A stretch of 64,000 nucleotides of DNA from Flavobacterium circumlabens (GCF_004345565.1 NZ_SLWA01000005.1:142301-206300); one strand, 5' to 3'. Positions 53,888 to 61,713 are shown, counted from the stretch's first letter. The notes: generated by a model not told the origin, from the sequence alone. Program-made: numbers and translations.

Positions 53888-54015
53888 ATAATTAACCGCA
53901 AAGTGCGCTAAGATTTTTTTAAAGGTATTGTTTTACAAAACACAAAGTTCGCAAAGCTTTGTGTTTTCTATGCATACAGTAAAATTAAATCTTAGCGCAC
54001 TTTGCGGTTAATTAT
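53888..54015. repeat. 128-base palindromic element with 29-base perfect terminal inverted repeats
   Basis: The outer arms, 53888-53916 and 53987-54015, are perfect reverse complements over 29 bases, with the core CCGCAAAGTGCGCTAAG. Inside, AAAACACAAAG (53937-53947) and CTTTGTGTTTT (53957-53967) form a second perfect hairpin. No ORF lies within. It sits between the divergent small gene and the FAD dehydrogenase. It looks like a MITE or REP-type element; no target-site duplication is obvious. Confidence 0.85.
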
Positions 54016-54035
54016 ATAAAGTCAGTTCAAAATAG

Positions 54036-54043
54036 TATTTTTG
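54036..54043 (+). promoter_or_regulatory. Candidate -7 promoter motif (TATTTTTG) for the FAD dehydrogenase gene
   Basis: TATTTTTG fits TAnnTTTG and lies 48 bases upstream of the ATG at 54091, just after the 128-base palindrome. No good -33 box is seen at 17-20 bases, so confidence is limited. Confidence 0.4.
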
Positions 54044-54090
54044 CATGTTCTTTTCATAAATAGAAAAGCTAATAGCATAAATAAGATACA

Positions 54091-55650
54091 ATGCCAAGAG
54101 AACTTTTACTTCAGGTAACACCCGAAATCGCTGCAAACGAATTACTGCTTCACGACCATTTGTCTAAACAGTTAAAAGTTTCCCCTAAGGAGATTCAACA
54201 TGTTTCTATTCTGAAACGATCGATTGATGCGCGTCAAAAAGCGATAAAAATCAACTTAAAAGTTCTGATTTATTTGCAGGGCGAACCTTTTCAGGAAACC
54301 AAAATAGAATTGCCTGTATACAAAGACGTTTCTAAAGCTCAGGAAGTAATTGTTGTTGGAGCTGGCCCGGCCGGACTTTTTGCTGCATTGCAATTGATAG
54401 AATTAGGATTGAAACCAATTGTATTGGAACGCGGAAAAGATGTACGCGGACGCCGTCGTGACCTGAAAGCCATAAATGTAGATCATTTGGTTAACGAAGA
54501 TTCCAATTATTGTTTTGGTGAAGGCGGAGCAGGAACCTATTCTGACGGAAAATTATATACACGTTCTAAAAAACGCGGCGATGTAACCCGAATTTTAGAA
54601 CTTCTGGTCGCTTTTGGAGCTTCTGAAGATATTTTGGTAGAAGCACATCCGCATATCGGAACCAATAAATTGCCTAAAATCATCGAAGACATTCGAAACA
54701 AAATTATCGAATTTGGAGGTCAGGTTTTGTTTGATACCAGGGTTACCGATATTTTGGTTAAAAATAATGAAGTAGAAGGAGTTGTAACCCAAAACGGAGA
54801 TACGATTCAGGCGAATAAATTAATCCTGGCAACGGGACATTCTGCTCGTGATATTTTTGAATTATTAGACAGAAAGAAAATTTTTATCGAAGCAAAACCT
54901 TTCGCGTTGGGTGTTCGTGCAGAACATTCACAGGAATTAATAGACAGTATTCAATATAGCTGCGATTATCGCGGTGAACATTTGCCTCCTGCGCCTTATT
55001 CTATTGTAAAACAAGTGAACGGACGCGGCATGTATTCGTTTTGTATGTGCCCGGGGGGTGTAATTGCACCCTGTGCAACGAGTCCGGGAGAAGTGGTTAC
55101 AAACGGCTGGTCACCATCAAAAAGAGATCAGGCAACGGCAAATTCCGGAATCGTGATCGAACTAAAACTGGAAGATTTTAAACCTTTCGAAAAATTTGGC
55201 GCTTTGGCCGGAATGGAATTTCAAAAAAGTATCGAGCAAAAAGCATGGCATCTGGCCGGGGAAACCCAAAAAGTGCCGGCGCAAAGAATGATCGATTTTA
55301 CGCAGAATAAAGTTTCAGCTGATATTCCTAAGACTTCTTATGTTCCCGGAACTACTTCGGTTGAAATGGGACAGGTTTTTCCCGGATTCTTATCGCAGAT
55401 TTTACGCGAAGGTTTTAAGGAATTCGGAAAATCAATGCGTGGTTATTTAACCAATGAAGCGATTTTGCATGCACCGGAAAGCAGGACGTCGTCTCCGGTT
55501 AGAATTCCGAGAGATCCTATTACGTATGAGCATTTGCAAATAAAAGGCTTGTATCCGTGCGGAGAAGGAGCAGGTTACGCAGGCGGAATTATCTCAGCAG
55601 CCATTGATGGTGAAAAATGTGCCCTGATGATTGCGGAAACTTTAAAATAA
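54091..55650 (+). CDS. FAD-dependent dehydrogenase, COG2509 type
   Basis: This 519-residue flavoprotein has an N-terminal domain of about 85 residues before the FAD-binding fold. VVGAGPAGLFAALQLIELGLKPIVLERG near 88-115 is the dinucleotide site with its GxGxxG, and NYCFGEGGAGTYSDGKLYTR near 140-160 is typical of this uncharacterised dehydrogenase group. LATGHSARD and CPGGVIAPCATSPGE follow, and the C-terminal YPCGEGAGYAGGIISAAIDG closes the FAD site. The physiological substrate is not known. The gene begins right after the palindromic element. Confidence 0.85.
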   Translation: MPRELLLQVTPEIAANELLLHDHLSKQLKVSPKEIQHVSILKRSIDARQKAIKINLKVLIYLQGEPFQETKIELPVYKDVSKAQEVIVVGAGPAGLFAALQLIELGLKPIVLERGKDVRGRRRDLKAINVDHLVNEDSNYCFGEGGAGTYSDGKLYTRSKKRGDVTRILELLVAFGASEDILVEAHPHIGTNKLPKIIEDIRNKIIEFGGQVLFDTRVTDILVKNNEVEGVVTQNGDTIQANKLILATGHSARDIFELLDRKKIFIEAKPFALGVRAEHSQELIDSIQYSCDYRGEHLPPAPYSIVKQVNGRGMYSFCMCPGGVIAPCATSPGEVVTNGWSPSKRDQATANSGIVIELKLEDFKPFEKFGALAGMEFQKSIEQKAWHLAGETQKVPAQRMIDFTQNKVSADIPKTSYVPGTTSVEMGQVFPGFLSQILREGFKEFGKSMRGYLTNEAILHAPESRTSSPVRIPRDPITYEHLQIKGLYPCGEGAGYAGGIISAAIDGEKCALMIAETLK

Positions 55651-55659
55651 GATAATTTT

Positions 55660-56025
55660 ATGAAAAACTTCTTTTCGAATTTTTTTGGTAGAAATAACGA
55701 CCCGAAATCAATCGTTTCTTTTGATGTTATGGATGCGGTTTATGCATATTTGTATAATAACGAAAATAAATTTGAATTTAAAATGAAAGGAATTCACGAA
55801 ACTGTTTCAGTGAATTTATATTCATTTCCGGGTTCGTTTGATTATGAAGAAGCGCAAAATGAAATCAAGAAAGCGGGTTTTAAAAACGCCTACGAAGTCT
55901 TAAATGAATTATATGCAAAACTTAATATTGGTCCCGTTTCTGAGGCACAAATAGAGGAGGGATTAGAATTTGATTATATTCACATTCAGTTTTACACGCA
56001 GCCAACTCCGGAAATGAAAAAATAG
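55660..56025 (+). CDS. Hypothetical protein
   Basis: This is a 121-residue soluble protein that I do not recognise. It begins MKNFFSNFFGRNNDPKS and has an alternating pattern suggestive of a mixed alpha/beta fold, with an acidic C-terminal half (EAQIEEGLEFDYIHIQF). There is no signal peptide or membrane segment. It follows the FAD dehydrogenase by nine bases and precedes another unknown gene by 12 bases, so the three are probably co-transcribed. Confidence 0.75.
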   Translation: MKNFFSNFFGRNNDPKSIVSFDVMDAVYAYLYNNENKFEFKMKGIHETVSVNLYSFPGSFDYEEAQNEIKKAGFKNAYEVLNELYAKLNIGPVSEAQIEEGLEFDYIHIQFYTQPTPEMKK

Positions 56026-56037
56026 CTGAAACATGTT

Positions 56038-56748
56038 TTGCATAATTTTATCGTTTTCTTTTGCTGCACCAATAGCCTGGAAACAAACGATATCAGGATT
56101 TTATACAACCATAATTTTTTTCTGGATTATACAAAAGCAATTTTAGATACGGAATATATTGACATCAATGCTCCTAAAAATGAAATTCAAACCATTGGAT
56201 TTAAGGAGTTTGAAAGGGTTTTGCAGGGAATTTGCCAGTATTTGAAAATTGAAATACCGGAAGCCATTCTTCTGCCTTCTCAGGATAATTTATTACAAGA
56301 AGAAATTGAAGTTACAGTTAAAACTTTTGAAGAATTTATTAAGCTGGTTTCAAGAGGAAATGTAGAAGAAAAGTTGCTTCAGAAACAAGCGAAAAAGCTT
56401 TTGAAAAATTACCAAAAGGGCACAAACGAATATCGTGATGTTGAAGGTCATTTTGATTTTTTTGAAAGTATCGATTGTTGGAACAGTGACTGGAAATTCG
56501 ACCCCGAAGACGCAGAGTATTTTATTTCAGAAATGATAGGAGAAGATTTAAATTTCGAATATCCGGAGGAAACATACAGTCATGATTTGTTTCCCTATAT
56601 TCAGTCTGCTTTAGAAAAACATAATCTGGAATTAATGACGTACGACACGCATGGAGACAATTATTTGTTTTTTGTCGCCAATAAAAATGAGGTAAACAGA
56701 ATTCTGGAATTATCTGAATTGACAAAGATTGAGGTGAATCGGTTATAA
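56038..56748 (+). CDS. Hypothetical protein, possibly DUF6630-like
   Basis: This 236-residue acidic protein has no close family that I can name with confidence. The C-terminal half (WNSDWKFDPEDAEYFISEMIGEDLNFEYPEE, then MTYDTHGDNYLFFVANKNEV) resembles DUF6630-type proteins. The start is uncertain: the frame offers TTG at 56038, while an ATG at 56033 opens a different frame that stops after 37 codons. The first 20 residues of the long frame look unlike the rest, so a frameshift or a later start is possible. Confidence 0.6.
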   Translation: MHNFIVFFCCTNSLETNDIRILYNHNFFLDYTKAILDTEYIDINAPKNEIQTIGFKEFERVLQGICQYLKIEIPEAILLPSQDNLLQEEIEVTVKTFEEFIKLVSRGNVEEKLLQKQAKKLLKNYQKGTNEYRDVEGHFDFFESIDCWNSDWKFDPEDAEYFISEMIGEDLNFEYPEETYSHDLFPYIQSALEKHNLELMTYDTHGDNYLFFVANKNEVNRILELSELTKIEVNRL

Positions 56749-56802
56749 AATGTGAATTGAATTTTTACCTTTTACCTAGAATAACAAAATTGCATTGTAA
56801 AA

Positions 56803-56829
56803 ACTGAGACTGAAAACTGAGACTGAAAA
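56803..56829. repeat. ACTGAGACTG repeat, copy 3
   Basis: The sequence has two direct copies of ACTGAGACTGAAAA (56803-56816 and 56816-56829 with a shared base), the same words as in the palindromes at 48147 and 53522, but without the complementary arm. It lies in the convergent gap between the gene at 56038 and the reductase at 56961. Confidence 0.75.
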
Positions 56830-56837
56830 TTTTTTCC

Positions 56838-56950
56838 GCGTGAGGGATAGGAGCAGGCTACCGAAGTAGCGCGGATAGCCCGACAGCAATATAAAAAAGG
56901 GCGATTAAGCGATGCTAAAGTGAGCCCTTTTTTATATTGGTGGCACGCCC
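56838..56950. ncRNA. Structured intergenic element, RNA-like fold (unnamed)
   Basis: GCGTG (56838-56842) can pair with CACGC (56944-56948) as a closing stem. Inside are GCTAC-CGAA-GTAGC (56857-56870), a 5-base stem with a tetraloop, and a perfect 15-base stem between 56888-56902 and 56924-56938 around a 21-base loop. The GC content is higher than the surrounding sequence. It could be a flavobacterial structured repeat, possibly of the kind catalogued as Flavo-1, or a terminator. I cannot assign an Rfam family from reading. Confidence 0.5.
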
Positions 56951-56960
56951 GGATTATTAT

Positions 56961-57920
56961 TTACGGAATCAAAATTATTTTCCCTGTACTTTTTCGGCTT
57001 TCCAGATAATCGTGCGCCAGTTTTCCTTCTGATAATTTAAAGGAAGTTGGAGTCGAAAGCGTAATTTTTCCTTCTATAATCCAATTAAATAACTGGTTGG
57101 CTCTTTTGATTCTTTCTTCTTTAGAATTTAAATAACTCCATAAATCACCTCCGGTTAAAGTCTTGGAAGTATCCATCAGCATTCTCGGATCTACAGGAGC
57201 AGGATCACCTCCGGCCATTCCGAAGAAAACGACCTGTCCGCATTCTTTGGTGACTTCAAAACTTTCTGTTAAAGTGCTTCCAATACTGTCATACACCACA
57301 TCAACACCTTTTGGGATTGTTTTAAAAAGAGTTGATTTCCAGTCTTCCTGATATAAAAAAACATGATCGGCACCTTGCTCAAGAGCGACTTTTGCTTTTT
57401 CTGATGATGAGGTCAAACCAATAACATTTGCCCCTAAAAGTTTGCTGATCTGTGTTAAAAACTGACCCACTCCGCCAGCAACAGCGTGAATTAATACCGT
57501 TTCACCTTTTGCGGTTTTATGGCTGTCTGTAGCCAGATAATGTGCTGTTAAGCCTTGTAATAATATAGAAGCTGCAGTTTCGAAAGAAATGGCTTCCGGT
57601 AAAGGAAGGACATGATTGATATTTACCGCCACAAATTCTGCATTGGCAAACGGAACATCCGCGAAAGCGATACGGTCTCCGGCTTTGTATTCAGAATTAT
57701 TATTCGCGTCAACTACGATTCCGGCACCTTCATAACCTGCAATAAAAGGCGGGTTTCCTTTTAAGTGATAATTTCCCTTTCGTCTGTAAACATCGGCGAA
57801 GTTCAGTCCTATGGCTTTCATTTCGACTAGAATTTCATCGTTTTTTAGTTGTGGATTTGGAATGTCTCTATATTCTAAAACATCAGAATCCCCAAAAGAA
57901 GAGAAGGTAAGTGCTTTCAT
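56961..57920 (-). CDS. Zinc-free NADPH:quinone reductase-like medium-chain dehydrogenase
   Basis: This 319-residue protein is a quinone oxidoreductase of the medium-chain dehydrogenase family. LNFADVYRRKGNYHLKGNPPFIAGYEGAGIV near 33-65 is the QOR active-site region without the zinc-binding cysteines. VLIHAVAGGVGQFLTQISKLLGA near 142-164 is the NADP-binding fold and GVDVVYDSIGS follows. The end has the RKSTGKIILIP typical of the group. It probably reduces quinones or enones. A palindromic repeat lies just upstream. Confidence 0.88.
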   Translation of the reverse strand: MKALTFSSFGDSDVLEYRDIPNPQLKNDEILVEMKAIGLNFADVYRRKGNYHLKGNPPFIAGYEGAGIVVDANNNSEYKAGDRIAFADVPFANAEFVAVNINHVLPLPEAISFETAASILLQGLTAHYLATDSHKTAKGETVLIHAVAGGVGQFLTQISKLLGANVIGLTSSSEKAKVALEQGADHVFLYQEDWKSTLFKTIPKGVDVVYDSIGSTLTESFEVTKECGQVVFFGMAGGDPAPVDPRMLMDTSKTLTGGDLWSYLNSKEERIKRANQLFNWIIEGKITLSTPTSFKLSEGKLAHDYLESRKSTGKIILIP

Positions 57921-57980
57921 TTTTAAGTATTTTAAGAAAGCAAAGTTCGTGAAAATTAGTTTTCAGTTTGTGATTTTTTA

Positions 57981-58057
57981 GCCACAGATTAAAAGATTAA
58001 AAAGATTTTTTTAGAAATTATTGAATCAGGATCTCTGAAATTTCTTTAACCTGTGGC
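57981..58057. repeat. Inverted repeat GCCACAG-ATTAAA / TTTAACCTGTGGC
   Basis: GCCACAGATTAAA (57981-57993) and TTTAACCTGTGGC (58045-58057) pair with one mismatch, 51 bases apart, with AT-rich sequence between. It fills the gap between the aminopeptidase stop and the quinone reductase start. This layout is like the short palindromic repeats elsewhere in this window. Confidence 0.65.
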
Positions 58058-58067
58058 AAAAAACAAA

Positions 58068-59483
58068 CTATATTTTAGGAAATTTCATTTCATTAAAAGT
58101 GCTTTTTTGCTTGGCTAAAGCTTCGATTTCGTCCCATTTTCTTGGGGAATCAATGGATAGATTTTCATATGAATCCTTTTTGATTAAGATATCATCTTCG
58201 ATACGAACACCAATATTCCACCATTTTTTGTCGCATTTACTGTTTGCTGAAATATAAATTCCCGGCTCGACAGTGATGATCATGTTTTCTTTTAAAAGGC
58301 TTTCCGGACCTTTAAAATTTCCTTTGTCATGAACATCCAGTCCAAGAAAATGCGAGCATCCGTGAGGATAGTAAAGACTTACTTCTTTTAGGTCTTTGAT
58401 GATTCCCAGTTTTAATAATCCGTTTGCCAGAACTTCTTTGGCTTTATTATTCAACTCTAAAAGAGGAGTGCCTTCTTTACAAATGGCAAAAACGGCTTCC
58501 TGAGCATCGTAAACCAATTGATAAATGGCTTTTTGTTCCGCTGTAAATTTTCCATTTGCCGGAATGGTTCTGGTGACATCGGCAGAATATCCATGATATT
58601 CAGACCCGACATCCATTAGCAGCAATTGATTGTCGATTTTAGTACTGTTGTTTTCTCCGTAATGTAAGATGCAGCCATTCGCACCGGTACCCACTATTGG
58701 CGAATAACCTTCCGCTTCGGCACCATATCTTCTATGGATATACGCATGAATTCCATCGGCTTCATTTTCGCTCATGTCAGGTCCGACAGCTTTCATTACC
58801 TCATTGTGGGCAATACACGAAAGTTTAACGGTCTTGCGCATTAAAACCAATTCCTCTGGAGTTTTTATTTCTCGAAGTGTACTTGTAATAGATCTGAATA
58901 ACTCTAATGAACTCTCGTCTTCTTTCATGATTCCGGCTTTGGTTTTAAAAGTCTGAAGTAAACCGGACAAGTCAGCTCCGCTTTTATCATTGCCAATATC
59001 GGTTGGAATTTTATCGTAAATTATTTTATCGAATTTTTTAAAATCAATAGCGAAATCTTTAAAAGTGCTTCCGTTGTAGGCTGTTGCGATTCCCAATAGA
59101 GATTTTGCACCATCAACGCCCAGGCGCCTTCCGGTCCACATTTCGCGTGCAGCATTTTTTTCACGGACAAAAAGCACTTCATTGTATGTTTCACCGGTTC
59201 CCTGTGTTTCCTTGAAAATCAATAAAACAGCATCGGGTTCTTTGTAGCCCGTTAGATAATACAAATCAGGATTCTGATGGAAATTGTAATTGATATCTCG
59301 GGAAAAAACTCTTTCCGGATACGAGAAGACAAGCGCTACGGAATTGGCCGGCATTAGCGCTCTGAAAGCTTCACGACGTCCTTTGTGAAATTCTTTTGAA
59401 AGATAATCAGTTGGCAGATTTTCCTGGGAATGAATCTGGGAAGTTGTAATTGCGAATAAAAAAAGCAGAAGGAAACGCTTCAT
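58068..59483 (-). CDS. Exported Xaa-Pro aminopeptidase (aminopeptidase P family)
   Basis: This 471-residue metallopeptidase of family M24 starts with a signal peptide (MKRFLLLFLFAITTSQIHSQ). The N-terminal creatinase-like domain (about 30-210) includes ALVFSYPERVFSRDINYNFHQNPDLYYLTGY. The catalytic pita-bread domain has LLMDVGSEYHGYSADVTRTIP (two aspartate ligands), SLYYPHGCSHFLGLDVHD (His), MIITVEPGIYI (Glu) and GVRIEDDI (Glu). It removes an N-terminal residue before proline from periplasmic or external peptides. Confidence 0.93.
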   Translation of the reverse strand: MKRFLLLFLFAITTSQIHSQENLPTDYLSKEFHKGRREAFRALMPANSVALVFSYPERVFSRDINYNFHQNPDLYYLTGYKEPDAVLLIFKETQGTGETYNEVLFVREKNAAREMWTGRRLGVDGAKSLLGIATAYNGSTFKDFAIDFKKFDKIIYDKIPTDIGNDKSGADLSGLLQTFKTKAGIMKEDESSLELFRSITSTLREIKTPEELVLMRKTVKLSCIAHNEVMKAVGPDMSENEADGIHAYIHRRYGAEAEGYSPIVGTGANGCILHYGENNSTKIDNQLLLMDVGSEYHGYSADVTRTIPANGKFTAEQKAIYQLVYDAQEAVFAICKEGTPLLELNNKAKEVLANGLLKLGIIKDLKEVSLYYPHGCSHFLGLDVHDKGNFKGPESLLKENMIITVEPGIYISANSKCDKKWWNIGVRIEDDILIKKDSYENLSIDSPRKWDEIEALAKQKSTFNEMKFPKI

Positions 59484-59563
59484 TTTTTTGATGATTTTGG
59501 TTGATGATTTGATTTTTTAGCGAATGCAAATTACAAAAAAAATGAATTAAAAAAGGGTTGTCC

Positions 59564-59631
59564 CGAATTACACGAATTCACACTAATTTTTATTTCAAAA
59601 TATTGTAATTCGTACGAATTCGTGTAATTCG
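59564..59631. repeat. Perfect 16-base inverted repeat CGAATTACACGAATTC
   Basis: CGAATTACACGAATTC (59564-59579) and GAATTCGTGTAATTCG (59616-59631) are exact reverse complements separated by 36 bases. It lies in the 200-base gap between msrA and the aminopeptidase, directly after the msr terminator. It resembles other intergenic palindromes in the window but has a different sequence. Confidence 0.75.
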
Positions 59632-59635
59632 TGGC

Positions 59636-59669
59636 AAAAAAAAAGCCGCTCATTTTCATAAGCGGCTTT
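59636..59669 (-). terminator. Rho-independent terminator of the msrB-msrA operon
   Basis: Read on the minus strand, AAAGCCGCT (59669-59661) and AGCGGCTTT (59650-59642) form a 9-base GC-rich stem with a 10-base loop, followed by a run of T (59645-59636). It begins 17 bases after the msrA stop. This is a textbook intrinsic terminator. Confidence 0.88.
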
Positions 59670-59685
59670 CTGCTGGAATTAATAA

Positions 59686-60303
59686 CTATTTCTTTTTCAA
59701 CTTATTTTTAAAGACTTTTTCAAACTTTTCTATTTTGGGCTGAATCACCATTTTACAATATGGCTGGTTTTTGTTGTTGGCATAATAATTCTGATGGTAA
59801 TCCTCGGCCTTATAGAACTTACTGAAAGGTTCTACTTTTGTCACAATCGGACTGTCATACACTTTTGCTTTGTTTAGTTCGGCAATAATACTTTCCGCCG
59901 CTTTTTTCTGTTGTGCATTCTGGTAGAAAATTACAGAGCGATATTGAGTGCCTACGTCGGCTCCCTGTCTGTTCAATGTTGTTGGATCATGAACGGTAAA
60001 GAATACTTTAAAAATTTCATTAATATCGGTTACCGTTTTATCGTAAGTAATCTGAACCACTTCGGCATGGCCCGTAGTTCCGGTGCATACCTCCTCATAA
60101 GTTGGGTTGGCCACTTTTCCTCCGGAGAAACCGGAAACAACGGATTTTACTCCGTTTAAATTTTCATAAACTGCTTCAACACACCAGTAACATCCTCCGC
60201 CAAGCGTGATGGTTTCCAGGTTTGAAGTTTTCTTTGCTGTTTTATCTTGTGCAAAACCGCTTAGTGATAAGGCAAAAATGCATATTAAAAATATATTTTT
60301 CAT
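59686..60303 (-). CDS. msrA: Exported peptide methionine (S)-S-oxide reductase
   Basis: This 205-residue enzyme reduces methionine S-sulfoxide in proteins. A signal peptide (MKNIFLICIFALSLSGFAQ) sends it out of the cytoplasm. LGGGCYWCVEAVYENLNGV near 35-53 has the catalytic cysteine in GCYWC, VSGFSGG, TGHAEVVQITYD and FFTVHDPTTLNRQGADVGTQYRS follow in family order, and DYHQNYYANN is the C-terminal motif. msrB lies six bases upstream on the same strand, so the two are an operon for repair of exported proteins. Confidence 0.95.
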   Translation of the reverse strand: MKNIFLICIFALSLSGFAQDKTAKKTSNLETITLGGGCYWCVEAVYENLNGVKSVVSGFSGGKVANPTYEEVCTGTTGHAEVVQITYDKTVTDINEIFKVFFTVHDPTTLNRQGADVGTQYRSVIFYQNAQQKKAAESIIAELNKAKVYDSPIVTKVEPFSKFYKAEDYHQNYYANNKNQPYCKMVIQPKIEKFEKVFKNKLKKK

Positions 60304-60309
60304 TGTTTA

Positions 60310-60873
60310 TTATTTAGAGTCGGGGATAAAATCAAGAGCAATCGAGTTCATGCAATACCGTTTTCCGGTTGGTTCCGGACCATCATCGAACAAGTGTCCT
60401 AAATGCCCTTCGCATCTGCCGCATAAGGCTTCGATTCTTTCCATTCCCAGAGAGTCGTCTTTTTTGTAGATCACGCTGTTTTTATTGTCCTGTTCAAAAA
60501 AACTGGGCCATCCGCAGCTGCTTGAAAACTTGGCTCCGGATCTGAAAAGTTTGTTGCCGCAGGAAGCACAGTAATAAGTTCCTTTTTCATCCGTATTCCA
60601 ATACTTTCCGGTAAAAGGTCTTTCGGTGTCGGCCTCGCGCATTACCGCATAAACATCTTCAGGCAGTACTTTTTTCCATTCAGCATCACTTACGTTTAGT
60701 TTAGTAGTATCTGTATTAGAGTAATATGGGTTTCCGGGTTTGCTGATTTTGTTTTCCATCATAAGAGTTTTTGTGTTTTCTTTTTTCTTGTTTTGTCCGC
60801 AGGCTTGCAGGATAAAAAGCGGAATTAAAAAGCAAAGGCTGAAAAATTGTGTTTTTGTTTTTGAGATTTTCAT
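60310..60873 (-). CDS. msrB: Lipoprotein peptide methionine (R)-S-oxide reductase
   Basis: This 187-residue enzyme reduces methionine R-sulfoxide. The N-terminus has a lipoprotein signal ending LFILQAC near residue 25, so it is probably anchored to a membrane facing the periplasm. The MsrB domain has GTYYCASCGNKLF and ALCGRCEGHLGHLF, the two zinc CxxC pairs, SSCGWPSF, and the catalytic cysteine in GKRYCMNSIALDF. It heads the operon with msrA; a TAnnTTTG promoter is seen upstream. Confidence 0.94.
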   Translation of the reverse strand: MKISKTKTQFFSLCFLIPLFILQACGQNKKKENTKTLMMENKISKPGNPYYSNTDTTKLNVSDAEWKKVLPEDVYAVMREADTERPFTGKYWNTDEKGTYYCASCGNKLFRSGAKFSSSCGWPSFFEQDNKNSVIYKKDDSLGMERIEALCGRCEGHLGHLFDDGPEPTGKRYCMNSIALDFIPDSK

Positions 60874-60895
60874 GAGGCTTTATTTTTTAGTAGTT

Positions 60896-60924
60896 CAAAG
60901 GTACGGCGAGAGTTTGTTTAGAAA
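60896..60924 (-). promoter_or_regulatory. Candidate promoter for msrB-msrA
   Basis: On the minus strand TACCTTTG (60903-60896) matches the -7 consensus exactly, and TTTC (60924-60921) 17 bases upstream is a weak -33 element. The msrB ATG lies about 22 bases downstream. Confidence 0.5.
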
Positions 60925-61114
60925 TGTCGTGCACTTTACAATTGAGATTTTTTTAAGTATGATTTAACTTTTTCTTATTTACGTAAAGGACCTGTATTTA
61001 GTTTTAAGGCTTGTTTTTAAAGGTTTTTATTTGAAATAACCAATTGCAACGTTTTGGAAATTAATAACTTGTAAAAATAGCGGCTCGTTAAACTTTTCAC
61101 AATCTCTTCTGAAA

Positions 61115-61145
61115 TTTTCAAGCCATTTCTTTTTTCGTATTTTTG
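61115..61145 (+). promoter_or_regulatory. Candidate promoter for idi
   Basis: TATTTTTG at 61138-61145 fits the -7 consensus, with TTTT at 61115-61118 19 bases upstream as a partial -33 element. The idi ATG chosen at 61164 lies 18 bases downstream; a start at 61143 would lie inside the promoter. Confidence 0.45.
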
Positions 61146-61163
61146 TTTGTACAAAACGCCCTG

Positions 61164-61691
61164 ATGATAGAAGAAAACGTAATATTAGTCAATCAAAATG
61201 ATGAGCAAATTGGCTTGATGCCAAAATTAGAAGCACATGAAAAAGCGCTGCTGCATCGTGCTTTTTCTGTTTTTATCTTAAATGGTAAAAATGAAATAAT
61301 GTTACAGCAACGTGCGCGTCAAAAATATCACTCACCTTTGCTTTGGACGAATACCTGCTGTAGTCATCAACGGGAAGGAGAATCGAATATTGAAGCAGGA
61401 AGCCGGAGATTATTTGAAGAAATGGGTTTTAAGGCTGATTTGAAAGAGCTGTTTCATTTTATATACAAAGCACCTTTTGATAACGGCTTAACTGAACACG
61501 AACTCGATCATGTTATGATCGGTTATTATAATGACAATCCGGCGATCAATCGGGATGAAGTGGAGGATTGGAAATGGATGAAAATAGAAGATGTAAAAGA
61601 CGATATTGAAAAACAGCCCGAAATTTATACCGTTTGGTTCAAAATAATATTTGATGAATTTTATCATTATCTAGAAGACCATAAAATTTAA
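61164..61691 (+). CDS. idi: Isopentenyl-diphosphate delta-isomerase, type I
   Basis: This 175-residue Nudix-fold enzyme interconverts isopentenyl and dimethylallyl diphosphate for isoprenoid synthesis (including undecaprenyl carriers). HRAFSVFILNGKNEIMLQQRA opens the fold, LLWTNTCCSHQREGE holds the catalytic cysteine, RRLFEEMGFKADL is the Nudix-like helix and ELDHVMIGYYN provides the catalytic acidic region. I use the ATG at 61164 (MIEENVILVNQ); the in-frame start seven codons earlier overlaps the promoter. Confidence 0.93.
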   Translation: MIEENVILVNQNDEQIGLMPKLEAHEKALLHRAFSVFILNGKNEIMLQQRARQKYHSPLLWTNTCCSHQREGESNIEAGSRRLFEEMGFKADLKELFHFIYKAPFDNGLTEHELDHVMIGYYNDNPAINRDEVEDWKWMKIEDVKDDIEKQPEIYTVWFKIIFDEFYHYLEDHKI

Positions 61692-61713
61692 ACCATACTA
61701 ACCAGAAACCTAA

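Noticed and set aside
48141..56829. CRISPR array made of the ACTGAGACTG repeats
   Set aside because: The copies are kilobases apart, have no regular spacers and no cas gene is present.
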